From Bacillota bacterium (GTDB lineage: Bacteria; Bacillota; Clostridia; Christensenellales; CAG-138), in NCBI GenBank assembly GCA_016282255.1, contig JAEEKE010000067.1:1-48538 (forward strand): 48,538 nt of DNA, given 5' to 3'. Below are positions 1-12,581 of the stretch, one piece after another. Under the pieces are notes generated by a model. The model did no database searches. It worked only from the letters and a program-made list of their open reading frames with translations, and had not been told where the DNA came from. Position numbers and translations under genes: made by a program. Every line of letters begins with the position of its first letter. The first letter of the stretch is position 1.

Positions 1-1
1 A

Positions 2-97
2 CTTGTCCCCTATATGGGAATCATACCAATTTATAAACCTATCCTTATTGCCCTTTTCGGGGTATTTTGCTTTTCCGCATGTGTCAACCAACGTTAA
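2..97 (+). CDS. possible C-terminal end of a membrane protein, truncated by the window edge
   Basis: Frame 2 is open from the first bases to a TAA at 95-97 and encodes about 31 residues, including the hydrophobic stretch PILIALFGVFCFSAC. This would fit the tail of a membrane protein whose body lies outside the window. No family can be named from so little sequence. A second open stretch in another frame (3-236) overlaps it, so only one, or neither, is real. The rest of 98-294 shows no recognisable gene. Confidence 0.2.
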   Translation, partial: LVPYMGIIPIYKPILIALFGVFCFSACVNQR

Positions 98-294
98 CGA
101 TAAGGATAAAGCGGCAATGAAGCATTCGTTAGCTAGGCACTTTTCAATCTCATTTATGATTCTATTTATCATACTGTACCTCATTCTCATGCACATTTGT
201 GCTTGCTCGTTTTGTCCCATGAAATCGTTTCAATAGAATAGATTCATCTTGCAACGCGAATAAATGGAAAGTTGAGCAAAAAGACACTTTTACA

Positions 295-2205
295 TCAATC
301 TCCGTCATGATTACGCTTGCTCTTTAAACAAGATGGACAACCAGTGCCATAATAGCGATTTTTTACAGACGCCTCCCAACAGTATCCACACTTTGAGCAT
401 TTCCACCAGTATTTTTTGTGTGAAAATGGAGAAACCATTGAAGGAGTAATAGGATCGTTTTTTTCCTCATCCCATTCCGCAGCGAGAGCAGGATTCTTGG
501 TTTTCAAATCATTTACTCCATCAACTATCATCTTACCGCTGCAAATAGGGCATCCGGATTTGCTATTAGTCCTGCTATATATTTTTGCTTCCCACTCATG
601 ACCATGTTTACAAAGCCACCATACAGATTTATTGCTTCCAAAAGAAACGTTCTCGGGCTTAAGCGGTTTATTCTTTGTAGGATGCCATTCGCTCGCAATA
701 CTAGGAAAGCGTGCAGCCAAACTATTTGCTTTTTCCAAATTAATGTATTGAGAATATATCTCAAATCTATCTCTTTGTAGATCTATATCTATCTCTTCGG
801 CAATGCCTATAATAGAGCAAAAACATTTAATTGCCCAAGGCAATTCCGTATACTTCGGGTCATACTTATACTCAATAATGTCATTGTCAATACTGTTCTG
901 ATTCCCCTCAACGATATGTATTAATCTAATCCCCAAAGTCGACAAGAATGCTGTCTTCTTGGCATCATTCTTTTTCCTTCTTTCTGAACTATGATAATAA
1001 CTCCCATCATATTCGAGCCCAACATTAATAATTGGGAAAAAGACATCAATCTCTTTTCCGTATACTTTGCGCCTGTTTTTTACTTCTGTTAGCTTTGAAA
1101 AATAATAATATATCGCTTGTTCTGGGAAAGAGGTTTTTCGTTCCATATCGCAAAAAGGACACCCTACGCCAGAGTTTCTACTTGATATTAGAGCCTCCCA
1201 TTCATGACCTTTTTTACACCGCCACCACACTTTTTGATTACTTCCTGGAAGAACATTTTCCGGGGTAATCGAACCGTTTTTATCATAATTCCATTCAGAA
1301 GCTAAAATAGGATTGGCAACCGCAAGCGACCAACCAGAGGAAATCGCGTTAGTTATTCTTGTTTCAGTTGCTTGCTTCCTTCCGCATACCGGGCAACCTA
1401 CTCCTGTGTTCCTGTGATGAATATCTGCTTTCCAACTATAGCCACAATTATGGCATCTCCACCAAACTTTTCGATGAGTGTTAGGAGATATTTTCGATGG
1501 AGAAACATCATTTCTTTCATAATCCCATTCTTCAGTTAGTGAAGGGTTTATTGTAAGCAAATCATTAACACCCGGAATAATAGTATATCCGCTGCAAATT
1601 GGACAACCGTTCCCGTTCTTTGTTCTGCATGAAATTTGGCATTGCCATTCATGTCCGCACTTTCCCAACCACCATACTTTCCTATTTGACGTCGAGAAAA
1701 CTTCAGATGGAGAAAGTGTTCCATTCTTTGTCGGATGCCACTCTGAAGCAATTTCCGGATACAATGTCTTCAAGTCGTTGTAGCCTTTTAACAGTTTATG
1801 GCTACTACAAATAGGACAGTTTTGCCCTTCGGTTCTATGATAAACGGTAGACTGCCACTCATGACCACATTTACCTAACCACCAGACTGTCTTTCCACTT
1901 TTTGCTGTAACTGAATTTGGCTTCAATGAACCATTTTTTGTAGGATGCCATTCGGCAGCTATATTAGGGTAAAGTGTTGACAAATCTGTTTCTCCAACAA
2001 TGGGGAGTTTTCCAGAACAATAAGGGCATGCGGCTCCATTTACTCTGTTCTTAACAGAAGCCTGCCATTTGTGCCCATTTGAACAAATCCAATAAGCCTT
2101 TATACTAGAGCCTAGAGTAATTCTCTTGGGATCATATCCTTTATTTCCATTTTCTGTCCAATCCCATTCCTGCATCAAAGAAGGAACTGAAATGATGGTA
2201 TCCAT
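295..2205 (-). CDS. multi zinc-ribbon protein with embedded endonuclease-like domain
   Basis: The 636-aa protein contains seven copies of a unit of about 55 residues: an EW(H/D)..KN motif, then VWW.C..GHEW, then CP.C. The copies lie near residues 10-65, 80-135, 150-205, 222-275, 299-353, 502-556 and 573-627. Each has two cysteine/histidine knuckles expected to bind zinc, as in the probable zinc-ribbon family (DUF4379, Pfam PF14311). Between copies five and six, residues 358-435 read like a small PD-(D/E)XK/VSR-type nuclease: PEQAIYYYF, KEIDVFF (E385, D387), LEYDGSYYH (E398, D400), then a Lys-rich helix. The gene is AT-rich, unlike its GC-rich neighbours, and sits beside a tRNA, which suggests recent transfer. 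Its role is unknown; a DNA-binding nuclease or defence protein is an inference. The start has a GGAG 15 nt upstream, which is rather far. Confidence 0.8.
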   Translation of the reverse strand: MDTIISVPSLMQEWDWTENGNKGYDPKRITLGSSIKAYWICSNGHKWQASVKNRVNGAACPYCSGKLPIVGETDLSTLYPNIAAEWHPTKNGSLKPNSVTAKSGKTVWWLGKCGHEWQSTVYHRTEGQNCPICSSHKLLKGYNDLKTLYPEIASEWHPTKNGTLSPSEVFSTSNRKVWWLGKCGHEWQCQISCRTKNGNGCPICSGYTIIPGVNDLLTINPSLTEEWDYERNDVSPSKISPNTHRKVWWRCHNCGYSWKADIHHRNTGVGCPVCGRKQATETRITNAISSGWSLAVANPILASEWNYDKNGSITPENVLPGSNQKVWWRCKKGHEWEALISSRNSGVGCPFCDMERKTSFPEQAIYYYFSKLTEVKNRRKVYGKEIDVFFPIINVGLEYDGSYYHSSERRKKNDAKKTAFLSTLGIRLIHIVEGNQNSIDNDIIEYKYDPKYTELPWAIKCFCSIIGIAEEIDIDLQRDRFEIYSQYINLEKANSLAARFPSIASEWHPTKNKPLKPENVSFGSNKSVWWLCKHGHEWEAKIYSRTNSKSGCPICSGKMIVDGVNDLKTKNPALAAEWDEEKNDPITPSMVSPFSHKKYWWKCSKCGYCWEASVKNRYYGTGCPSCLKSKRNHDGD

Positions 2206-2289
2206 TCTATGAATAGTATTCTCCGTTCATGAAGTATTCTTATTGGATTATAACACCTTCGGGAGCCGAGTTCAAATAGTAATGAAGTC

Positions 2290-2456
2290 GGGCTTCGCCC
2301 TAATGATGTTTCTTCGCTGTGCTCAGAAATGATGTGGATCGCTGCGCGATCCATGATGCGATGTTTGCCCTTCATGTGCCCGCAGGCACACTTCAATAAG
2401 CGAAGCGGCATCATTGCCGAAGGCAGCATCATTTGCCCGCAAGGGCAAACATCATT
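2290..2456. repeat. array of short hairpins with ATGATG/CATCAT linkers
   Basis: Successive small palindromes follow each other: 2290-2300 (GGGC/GCCC), 2309-2329 (TTTCT/AGAAA with inner GC/GC), 2336-2352 (GGATCGC/GCGATCC), 2375-2390 (TGTGCC/GGCACA), 2391-2405 (CTTC/GAAG), 2415-2425 (TGCC/GGCA) and 2432-2449 (TTTGCCC/GGGCAAA). Linkers read ATGATG at 2303, 2329 and 2353 but CATCAT at 2409, 2427 and 2450, so the array has an inverted overall symmetry. GATGTTTGCCC (2360-2370) is repeated inverted at 2443-2453. The array lies between the zinc-ribbon gene and tRNA-Trp. No coding explanation fits. Confidence 0.75.
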
Positions 2457-2490
2457 GAAAGAAGCACTTGCTTTCGCAAGTGCTTCTTTC
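2457..2490 (-). terminator. terminator-like hairpin directly after tRNA-Trp
   Basis: A perfect 15-bp stem (2457-2471 with 2476-2490) closes a 4-nt loop. It abuts the encoded CCA end of the tRNA and would end its transcript. The U-tract beyond it is poor (AATGATG follows), so it may also be the last member of the neighbouring hairpin array. Confidence 0.6.
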
Positions 2491-2564
2491 TGGCAGGGGT
2501 ACTAAGATTCGAACTCAGAAGAACGGTTTTGGAGACCGCTATGTTACCATTACATCATACCCCT
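2491..2564 (-). tRNA. trnW: tRNA-Trp (anticodon CCA)
   Basis: The reverse strand folds as a complete cloverleaf of 74 nt with an encoded CCA. The 7-bp acceptor stem pairs AGGGGTA (2558-2564) with TACCCCT (2495-2501), with discriminator G. The anticodon stem GCGGT/ACCGT encloses the loop CTCCAAA, so positions 34-36 are CCA, reading UGG. The T arm has the standard TTCGAAT loop. A perfect promoter lies upstream. The 3' end of the gene faces the AT-rich island, the usual geometry for integration at a tRNA. Confidence 0.95.
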
Positions 2565-2580
2565 ATCCGGCAACGGGGAT

Positions 2581-2609
2581 ATTATAGCGTTTATCGCCTC
2601 GATTGTCAA
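2581..2609 (-). promoter_or_regulatory. promoter of tRNA-Trp
   Basis: On the minus strand TTGACA (2604-2609) is separated by 17 bp from TATAAT (2581-2586). Both hexamers match the vegetative consensus exactly. The tRNA starts 17 bp after the -10 box. Confidence 0.85.
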
Positions 2610-2647
2610 TACCCAATCGCACCGCGGTCCTTTTGCCGCGCATGATA

Positions 2648-2676
2648 TTGACATTCTGTCGGCGAGGGTATAGAAT
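2648..2676 (+). promoter_or_regulatory. promoter of the LRR-dockerin gene
   Basis: TTGACA at 2648-2653 and TAGAAT at 2671-2676 are 17 bp apart. The coding sequence starts 82 bp downstream, preceded by AAGGAGG. Confidence 0.7.
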
Positions 2677-2757
2677 CAACAGCGGCAGGGCAGCCTGCCG
2701 GAGCATATCCCTTCGTATCAAAACTACATTGAGAATACCGAATAAGGAGGCGTCATC

Positions 2758-4206
2758 ATGAAAAAGAGATCCCTTTCCTTCCTCGCCGCAGCGCTCGCGC
2801 TGGTGCTTGCCTTTACCGCGCTGCCGAGCTTTCCCGCCCGGGCGAATACCGTCGAGCCCTGCTGGACCGTGCCCGCGGGGTATAACGCGAACGACTACGA
2901 CAGATGCGCGTCGTTCCTCGAGCAGGCCGACGAAAGCGGCGTGAAGAACGGCGAAAAGCTGAGCGAGAATTACGACCCGAACGACCCCGATACCTGGGGC
3001 ACCTATGAAGCCGTCATCTGGAACTACGACGGCAGCTATGAGATCTTCGACGCTCCGCGCTTCGATTGGCTCGAGGCCGGCGGCGAGCTGCGCATCAGCT
3101 ATATCTGCCTCGACGATCAGGAGTATGACGAAGACTTCGGCGTTGTCGGCACGCTGGACCTTTCCGGCTGCTCCGAGCTTATCGAGGTCACCTGCATCGA
3201 CAACTTCATCGAGGCGCTGGACCTTTCCGGCTGCACCGGGCTCTTCTCCGTCCTCTGCACAGGCAACCTGCTTACCGAGCTGGACGTTTCGTGCTGTCCG
3301 CAGCTCACCGGCCTTCTGTGCGAAAACAATAATCTGACAGAGCTGGACGTTTCGAACAACCCGGATCTTTACACGCTGATGTGCGCATTAAACGGGATCG
3401 CGGAGCTGGATCTTTCGAACAACACGTCGCTCTCCACGCTGATCGTCTACGGCAACGAGCTGACCGAGCTGGACGTTTCCTGCCTCCCGGAGCTCATGTA
3501 TCTGGACTGCGACGATAACAGACTGGCCGAGCTGGACGTTTCGAACAATCCTCAGCTCGAGGTGCTGAATTGCTGCTGGAACGAACTTGATGAGCTGGAC
3601 GTCTCGAACAATCCCATGCTCACCGATTTCTACTGCTTCGGCAATCATCTGACCGAGCTGGACGTCTCGAACAACCTCGATCTAAATTACTTCGACTGCA
3701 GCGCGAACCTCATCACGGAGCTCGATCTCTCGGAACACTCCGCGCTCGAGTACATTTGCTGCACGGAAAACCCGATGAGAGAGATTATTCTCCCCGAAGC
3801 CTACCCCGTGCGCACGCTAAATGCCGAGGGCAGCGGCTATGTCGGCTGCGCCGCGATCGGAACGGGCGACTTCACCGCCTGCGCCGAGCCCGAGATCGGC
3901 GCGGCCTTCCTCGGTTGGTTCGATGAGGCCGGCGCGCTCGTTTCCGAGGAGGAGGCATTCCAGGTCGAAAACGCCAGCTATGATGTGCTGACCGCCCGTT
4001 TCGAAGACGTGGGGATCCTGCCCGGCGACGTTGACGGAAACGGCACCGTCACCGTTTCGGACGCGATCATGGCGCTGCGCGCCGCGATGCAGCTGACCGA
4101 GCTGGACGAAGCCGGGACCGCCGCGGCCGATATGGACGGCAGCGGCAGCATCACCGTCTCGGACGCGATCATGATCCTGCGCACCGCGATGGGGATAGCG
4201 GGCTGA
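2758..4206 (+). CDS. secreted leucine-rich-repeat protein with C-terminal dockerin
   Basis: The 482-aa protein opens with a signal peptide (MKKRS, a hydrophobic Ala/Leu core, and a likely cut after ARA near residue 29). Ten leucine-rich repeats of the LDVSNNP.L..L.C..N type follow, from residue 133 to about 342, each exactly 21 residues. Residues 355-415 (ending VLTARFED) resemble a divergent InlB B-repeat. Residues 423-480 hold two calcium-binding dockerin repeats, GDVDGNGTVTVSDAIM and DMDGSGSITVSDAIM. Dockerins bind cohesins, so the protein is probably attached to a cell-surface or extracellular scaffold; no cohesin gene is in the window. It may bind host or plant polymers. The gene has its own promoter and terminator. 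The start is clear from AAGGAGG nine bases upstream. Confidence 0.9.
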   Translation: MKKRSLSFLAAALALVLAFTALPSFPARANTVEPCWTVPAGYNANDYDRCASFLEQADESGVKNGEKLSENYDPNDPDTWGTYEAVIWNYDGSYEIFDAPRFDWLEAGGELRISYICLDDQEYDEDFGVVGTLDLSGCSELIEVTCIDNFIEALDLSGCTGLFSVLCTGNLLTELDVSCCPQLTGLLCENNNLTELDVSNNPDLYTLMCALNGIAELDLSNNTSLSTLIVYGNELTELDVSCLPELMYLDCDDNRLAELDVSNNPQLEVLNCCWNELDELDVSNNPMLTDFYCFGNHLTELDVSNNLDLNYFDCSANLITELDLSEHSALEYICCTENPMREIILPEAYPVRTLNAEGSGYVGCAAIGTGDFTACAEPEIGAAFLGWFDEAGALVSEEEAFQVENASYDVLTARFEDVGILPGDVDGNGTVTVSDAIMALRAAMQLTELDEAGTAAADMDGSGSITVSDAIMILRTAMGIAG

Positions 4207-4226
4207 ACGGGATATTAAGCAGCAAC

Positions 4227-4254
4227 AAAGCCCTTCGGCTTTCCGAAGGGCTTT
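4227..4254. terminator. bidirectional terminator between the LRR gene and dnaA
   Basis: A perfect 12-bp stem, AAAGCCCTTCGG with CCGAAGGGCTTT, closes a CTTT loop between two convergent genes. Short T-rich runs follow on both strands, so it can serve both. Confidence 0.8.
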
Positions 4255-4280
4255 CCTAATACCGTTTTATTGCTTTCCCG

Positions 4281-5597
4281 TCAGCCGTTCTTCACCTTTT
4301 CGGTGATGTCGTCGAGGGTCTTTTTGAGCTTCGCGTCGGTCTGCGCGCGGCTTTCGATCGTCTCGCAGGCGTGCATGACCGTTGAATAATGCCTGCCGCC
4401 GAACATGTCGCCGATCTCCTGATAGGAGCTGTCGACCAGCACGCGGGCGAGGTACATAGCGATCTGGCGGGGGTAGGCGAAGCGGTGATCGCGCCTTGAG
4501 GACTCGATGTCCTTGTAGGTGATGCCGTAGTAATCGCAGACCACCTGCTTTATAAGCTCGCCGTTGACGCTGCGGTGGGAGGTCCCGCCGACGTAGTCCT
4601 TGAGCACGCTCTCGGCGACCGTCACGGTCACGGGCTTGTTGACGAACCGGGCGTAGGCGACCACGCGGTTGAGGCAGCCCTCCAGCTCGCGGATATTGGA
4701 GCTGACGCGCTCGGCGATCATGGTCAAGACCTCGTCCTTGATGTCGATGCCGTCCTCCTGGGCCTTGCGGCGCAGGATCGCGAGCCTGGTCTCATAGTCC
4801 GGGGGCTGGATATCGACCACCAGGCCCCAGGCGCAGCGGGTGCGGATGCGCGCCTCGAGCGTCTGCAGATCCTTGGGATGCTTATCGGAGGTGATGATGA
4901 TCTGCTTGTTCGCGTCGCGCAGGTCGTTGAACACGTTGAAGAACTCCAGCTCCGTGGCCTCCCTGCCGCCGATGAACTGGATATCGTCGATCAAGAGCAC
5001 GTCGAGCGTGCGGTATTTGGCGCGCAGCGAGGCGCGGTCCTTGCGCTCGATCGAGGCGACGACGTCGTTGGTGAAGTTCTCGCTGGTGATATAGAGGATC
5101 TTGTAATCCTTATGCTCGCTAAAGATGTACTGCCCGATCGCCTGCATCAGATGGGTCTTGCCAAGGCCCACGCCGCCGTAGATGAACAGCGGGTTGTACG
5201 CCGCCGAGGGGTTTTCGGCAACGGCAAGCGCCGCCGCGTACGCAAAGCGGTTCGATTCGCCGCGCACGAAGGTGTCGAACGTGTATTTTTCATTGAGCGT
5301 GGGGCAGCTGACGGGCTTCTCCCTGGCCGCGGGGCGCGCGGCCTCCTCCTCTTCGGTCGTGAAGCGGACGGTGAATTCGGCCTCGCCCGCATCGCGCAGC
5401 GAACGCTCGATGACCGAGGTATAGAAGCGCTGCAGCGTGTCGCGATAGACCGTGCTCAGCGTCTTGAGGACGAAGACATTGCCCTCCTCTATGCGAAGGG
5501 GCACGAGCGAAACGATCCAGTTGTCGTAGCTCGCGTCGGTCATCTGGGGCTTCAAAAGGGGAAGCGCCCTTGACCAGATGATATCGGCGGATAACAA
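4281..5597 (-). CDS. dnaA: chromosomal replication initiator DnaA
   Basis: This AAA+ ATPase binds DnaA boxes and opens the replication origin. The start is placed at a TTG at 5597 because GGAGG lies 7 nt upstream; this gives 438 aa beginning with LSADIIWSRALPLLKPQM. The frame stays open 31 codons further upstream to an ATG at 5690, but that stretch does not look like DnaA. Domain I occupies about residues 1-85. The Walker A motif GGVGLGKTH is at about 141-149 and Walker B is LLIDDIQFIGG. The C-terminal DNA-binding helix-turn-helix ends in the family signature GGRHYSTVMHACETI. The gene lies downstream of gyrA, on the same strand, with about 600 bp between them. dnaN, its usual neighbour, is absent. 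Confidence 0.97.
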   Translation of the reverse strand: MLSADIIWSRALPLLKPQMTDASYDNWIVSLVPLRIEEGNVFVLKTLSTVYRDTLQRFYTSVIERSLRDAGEAEFTVRFTTEEEEAARPAAREKPVSCPTLNEKYTFDTFVRGESNRFAYAAALAVAENPSAAYNPLFIYGGVGLGKTHLMQAIGQYIFSEHKDYKILYITSENFTNDVVASIERKDRASLRAKYRTLDVLLIDDIQFIGGREATELEFFNVFNDLRDANKQIIITSDKHPKDLQTLEARIRTRCAWGLVVDIQPPDYETRLAILRRKAQEDGIDIKDEVLTMIAERVSSNIRELEGCLNRVVAYARFVNKPVTVTVAESVLKDYVGGTSHRSVNGELIKQVVCDYYGITYKDIESSRRDHRFAYPRQIAMYLARVLVDSSYQEIGDMFGGRHYSTVMHACETIESRAQTDAKLKKTLDDITEKVKNG

Positions 5598-6157
5598 ATT
5601 GAAGCCTCCGTTGGTTTTCGTATTGGCCGCCCATGGCAGATCCGCAAGCAGGACACCGGAAAAATCCCGGAAGGAAACGAAAAATGACATGCCGTGTGCT
5701 TTCGGCGATCACGCCTCCCAAAGGGAAAGCAGGATGAGGGCGGGCTATTATCATATCAAATTCGGGCCGAATCCGCAAGGCTGAAAAGCGAACGATTTTT
5801 TCGAAATTGTAGTTCGCGGGGGCGTCGGGACACCATATCTTGTGGGGGCGCGAAAAAGCGCGAAAAAATATTTTTCATGCGGAAATGGCACGTCTCCGCT
5901 CTCCAAACGCGCGCCCGCGAGCTATTACAGCCCGCTTTCCTCCCGACCGCCGCGCCCCGCGCACCCTCCCCGAAGCGCCCCCATCCCGCAGCCCTGCCGC
6001 CCGTTTTATCCACTTTGCTCCATTTTCGAGCACTTTGCCCCACGATAAGGGAAAAAGCTCCCGTTATCACTCCGAACAGCTTTTACTAGACCCTTGCATA
6101 AGCCGGTTTTATGGGAAATGCTCCCCACCTGCGGGGAATACGTATAACATAAAACAA
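5598..6157. other. dnaA-gyrA intergenic region, possible origin remnant
   Basis: No gene is recognised here. It contains the AT-rich palindrome GAAAAATATTTTTC near 5866-5879, one near-consensus DnaA box (TTATCCACT, 6006-6014), and a direct repeat CACTTTGC.CCA at 6011-6022 and 6031-6042, exactly 20 bp apart. A single imperfect box is not enough to call an origin. A lone hairpin TCCCC/GGGGA sits at 6122-6137. Confidence 0.35.
5750..5778 (-). promoter_or_regulatory. candidate dnaA promoter
   Basis: On the minus strand TTGCGG (5773-5778) and TATGAT (5750-5755) are 17 bp apart. The -10 box is good and the -35 box mediocre. The dnaA start codon lies about 150 bp further on. Confidence 0.4.
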
Positions 6158-6182
6158 GCCGCCCCGGATGTTACGGGGCGGC
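6151..6182 (-). terminator. terminator of recF-gyrB-gyrA
   Basis: A 9-bp GC stem (6158-6166 with 6174-6182) and 7-nt loop lie 20 nt after the gyrA stop. On the minus strand the run TTGTTTT follows. Confidence 0.85.
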
Positions 6183-6201
6183 CTTTGCGGTTGGATTATG
6201 A

Positions 6202-8790
<2,589 letters not shown>

Positions 8791-8811
8791 AATATTTCTC
8801 CGTCAGCAGGC

Positions 8812-11957
<3,146 letters not shown>

Positions 11958-12006
11958 CGGCAAGGCCTCCGAATGGGCTTTGGGCGCTTTTCGCCCTTAT
12001 ACCCCT

Positions 12007-12035
12007 ATTATACCACAGTCCCCTTCGGAATGCAA
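12007..12035 (-). promoter_or_regulatory. promoter of recF-gyrB-gyrA
   Basis: On the minus strand TTGCAT (12030-12035) is followed after 17 bp by a perfect TATAAT (12007-12012), 50 bp before the recF start. Confidence 0.7.
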
Positions 12036-12300
12036 TAGTTCGCGGGGGCCGTATAGCTAAAAAACGCCCAAATCGCGCCTCTGAGCCGTTTTGAGTTAAT
12101 GATGGTGTACCTGTACGCCGATATACCGAAACGCCGAATCGGGGCGATTTTGAACGATTTCGGAAAAAACGGCCGTAAGCGGCCGTAAGCGGCGGCGGCA
12201 CGGCGCGGCACGAACGGAAGGCGGGGAAGGGGGTGCGGAGCGGGCCGCAAAAGCCGGGATGAAATGCCCCCGAAAACCGCCCGAAAGCGCCGATTGCGGC
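12036..12300. other. intergenic region at the divergence of the recF and mgtE units
   Basis: No gene is supported, although several frames are open because of the high GC content. Visible features are an imperfect dyad GGTGTAC-CT-GTACGCC near 12104-12119 and a short tandem of CGGCCGTAAG near 12170-12190. No DnaA box was seen, although genes diverge here as they often do at an origin. Confidence 0.3.
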
Positions 12301-12328
12301 TTGACATTTTGCCGAAATGAGTTATACT
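12301..12328 (+). promoter_or_regulatory. promoter of the mgtE transcript
   Basis: TTGACA (12301-12306) and TATACT (12323-12328) are 16 bp apart. Transcription would start about 70 nt before a leader ORF and about 245 nt before mgtE. Confidence 0.75.
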
Positions 12329-12407
12329 TGAGGGTGGGGCCGGGCTTTGCCGCGCGGCAGAGCGCCCGTGCGGGAGCGCCCCCCAATAATAAGGAAAAGG
12401 AGTCAAT

Positions 12408-12518
12408 ATGGAAGCAGAAGGCAGCATAGGCGCTGAGGTTTCGGGTCCGTATCCCTTATGCGGGTCGGAAGAGCGGAAAAAATCGGAAAAGGCTTCCGTA
12501 GAGGACTTCCGAAGCTGA
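12408..12518 (+). CDS. 36-aa leader peptide upstream of mgtE
   Basis: An ATG 6 nt after AAGGAG opens a 36-codon frame that ends in TGA at 12516. The peptide begins MEAEGSIGAE and includes GPYPL; it matches no family I know. It sits between a strong promoter and mgtE, where Bacillota usually carry an M-box riboswitch, but I do not recognise the M-box consensus. An acidic N-terminus and Pro codons resemble the enterobacterial MgtL leader, whose translation senses Mg2+. A regulatory role is inferred. The frame is the same as that of mgtE and no other stop lies between. Confidence 0.55.
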   Translation: MEAEGSIGAEVSGPYPLCGSEERKKSEKASVEDFRS

Positions 12519-12581
12519 TCCTCCGTTTTTCATTTCGGCCGTCTCAGGCGCTTTGAAGATGCCGTTCCATCAAAAGGGACA

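Noticed and set aside
3-236. 77-codon open frame with a hydrophobic segment
   Set aside because: It starts at a TTG at the window edge with no SD, overlaps another open frame, and resembles no family.
1-2490. Direct repeat of the tRNA-Trp 3' end marking the far side of the island
   Set aside because: No second copy was found in 1-2450; the boundary must lie outside the window, if it exists.
4575-5573. Long open frame antisense to dnaA
   Set aside because: The same codon-bias artefact; the dnaA frame has all family motifs.
6118-6143. Sequence resembling a type I-E CRISPR repeat (CTCCCCACCTGCGGGGAATAC)
   Set aside because: Only one copy is present, with no spacers and no cas genes, so it is a chance hairpin or a terminator-like element.
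12036-12300. Replication origin at the divergent gene pair
   Set aside because: No TTATCCACA-type boxes or long AT-rich unwinding element are visible.
12329-12581. M-box (ykoK) magnesium riboswitch before mgtE
   Set aside because: I could not find the conserved M-box segments; only a leader ORF and small stems are visible. A covariance search would settle it.
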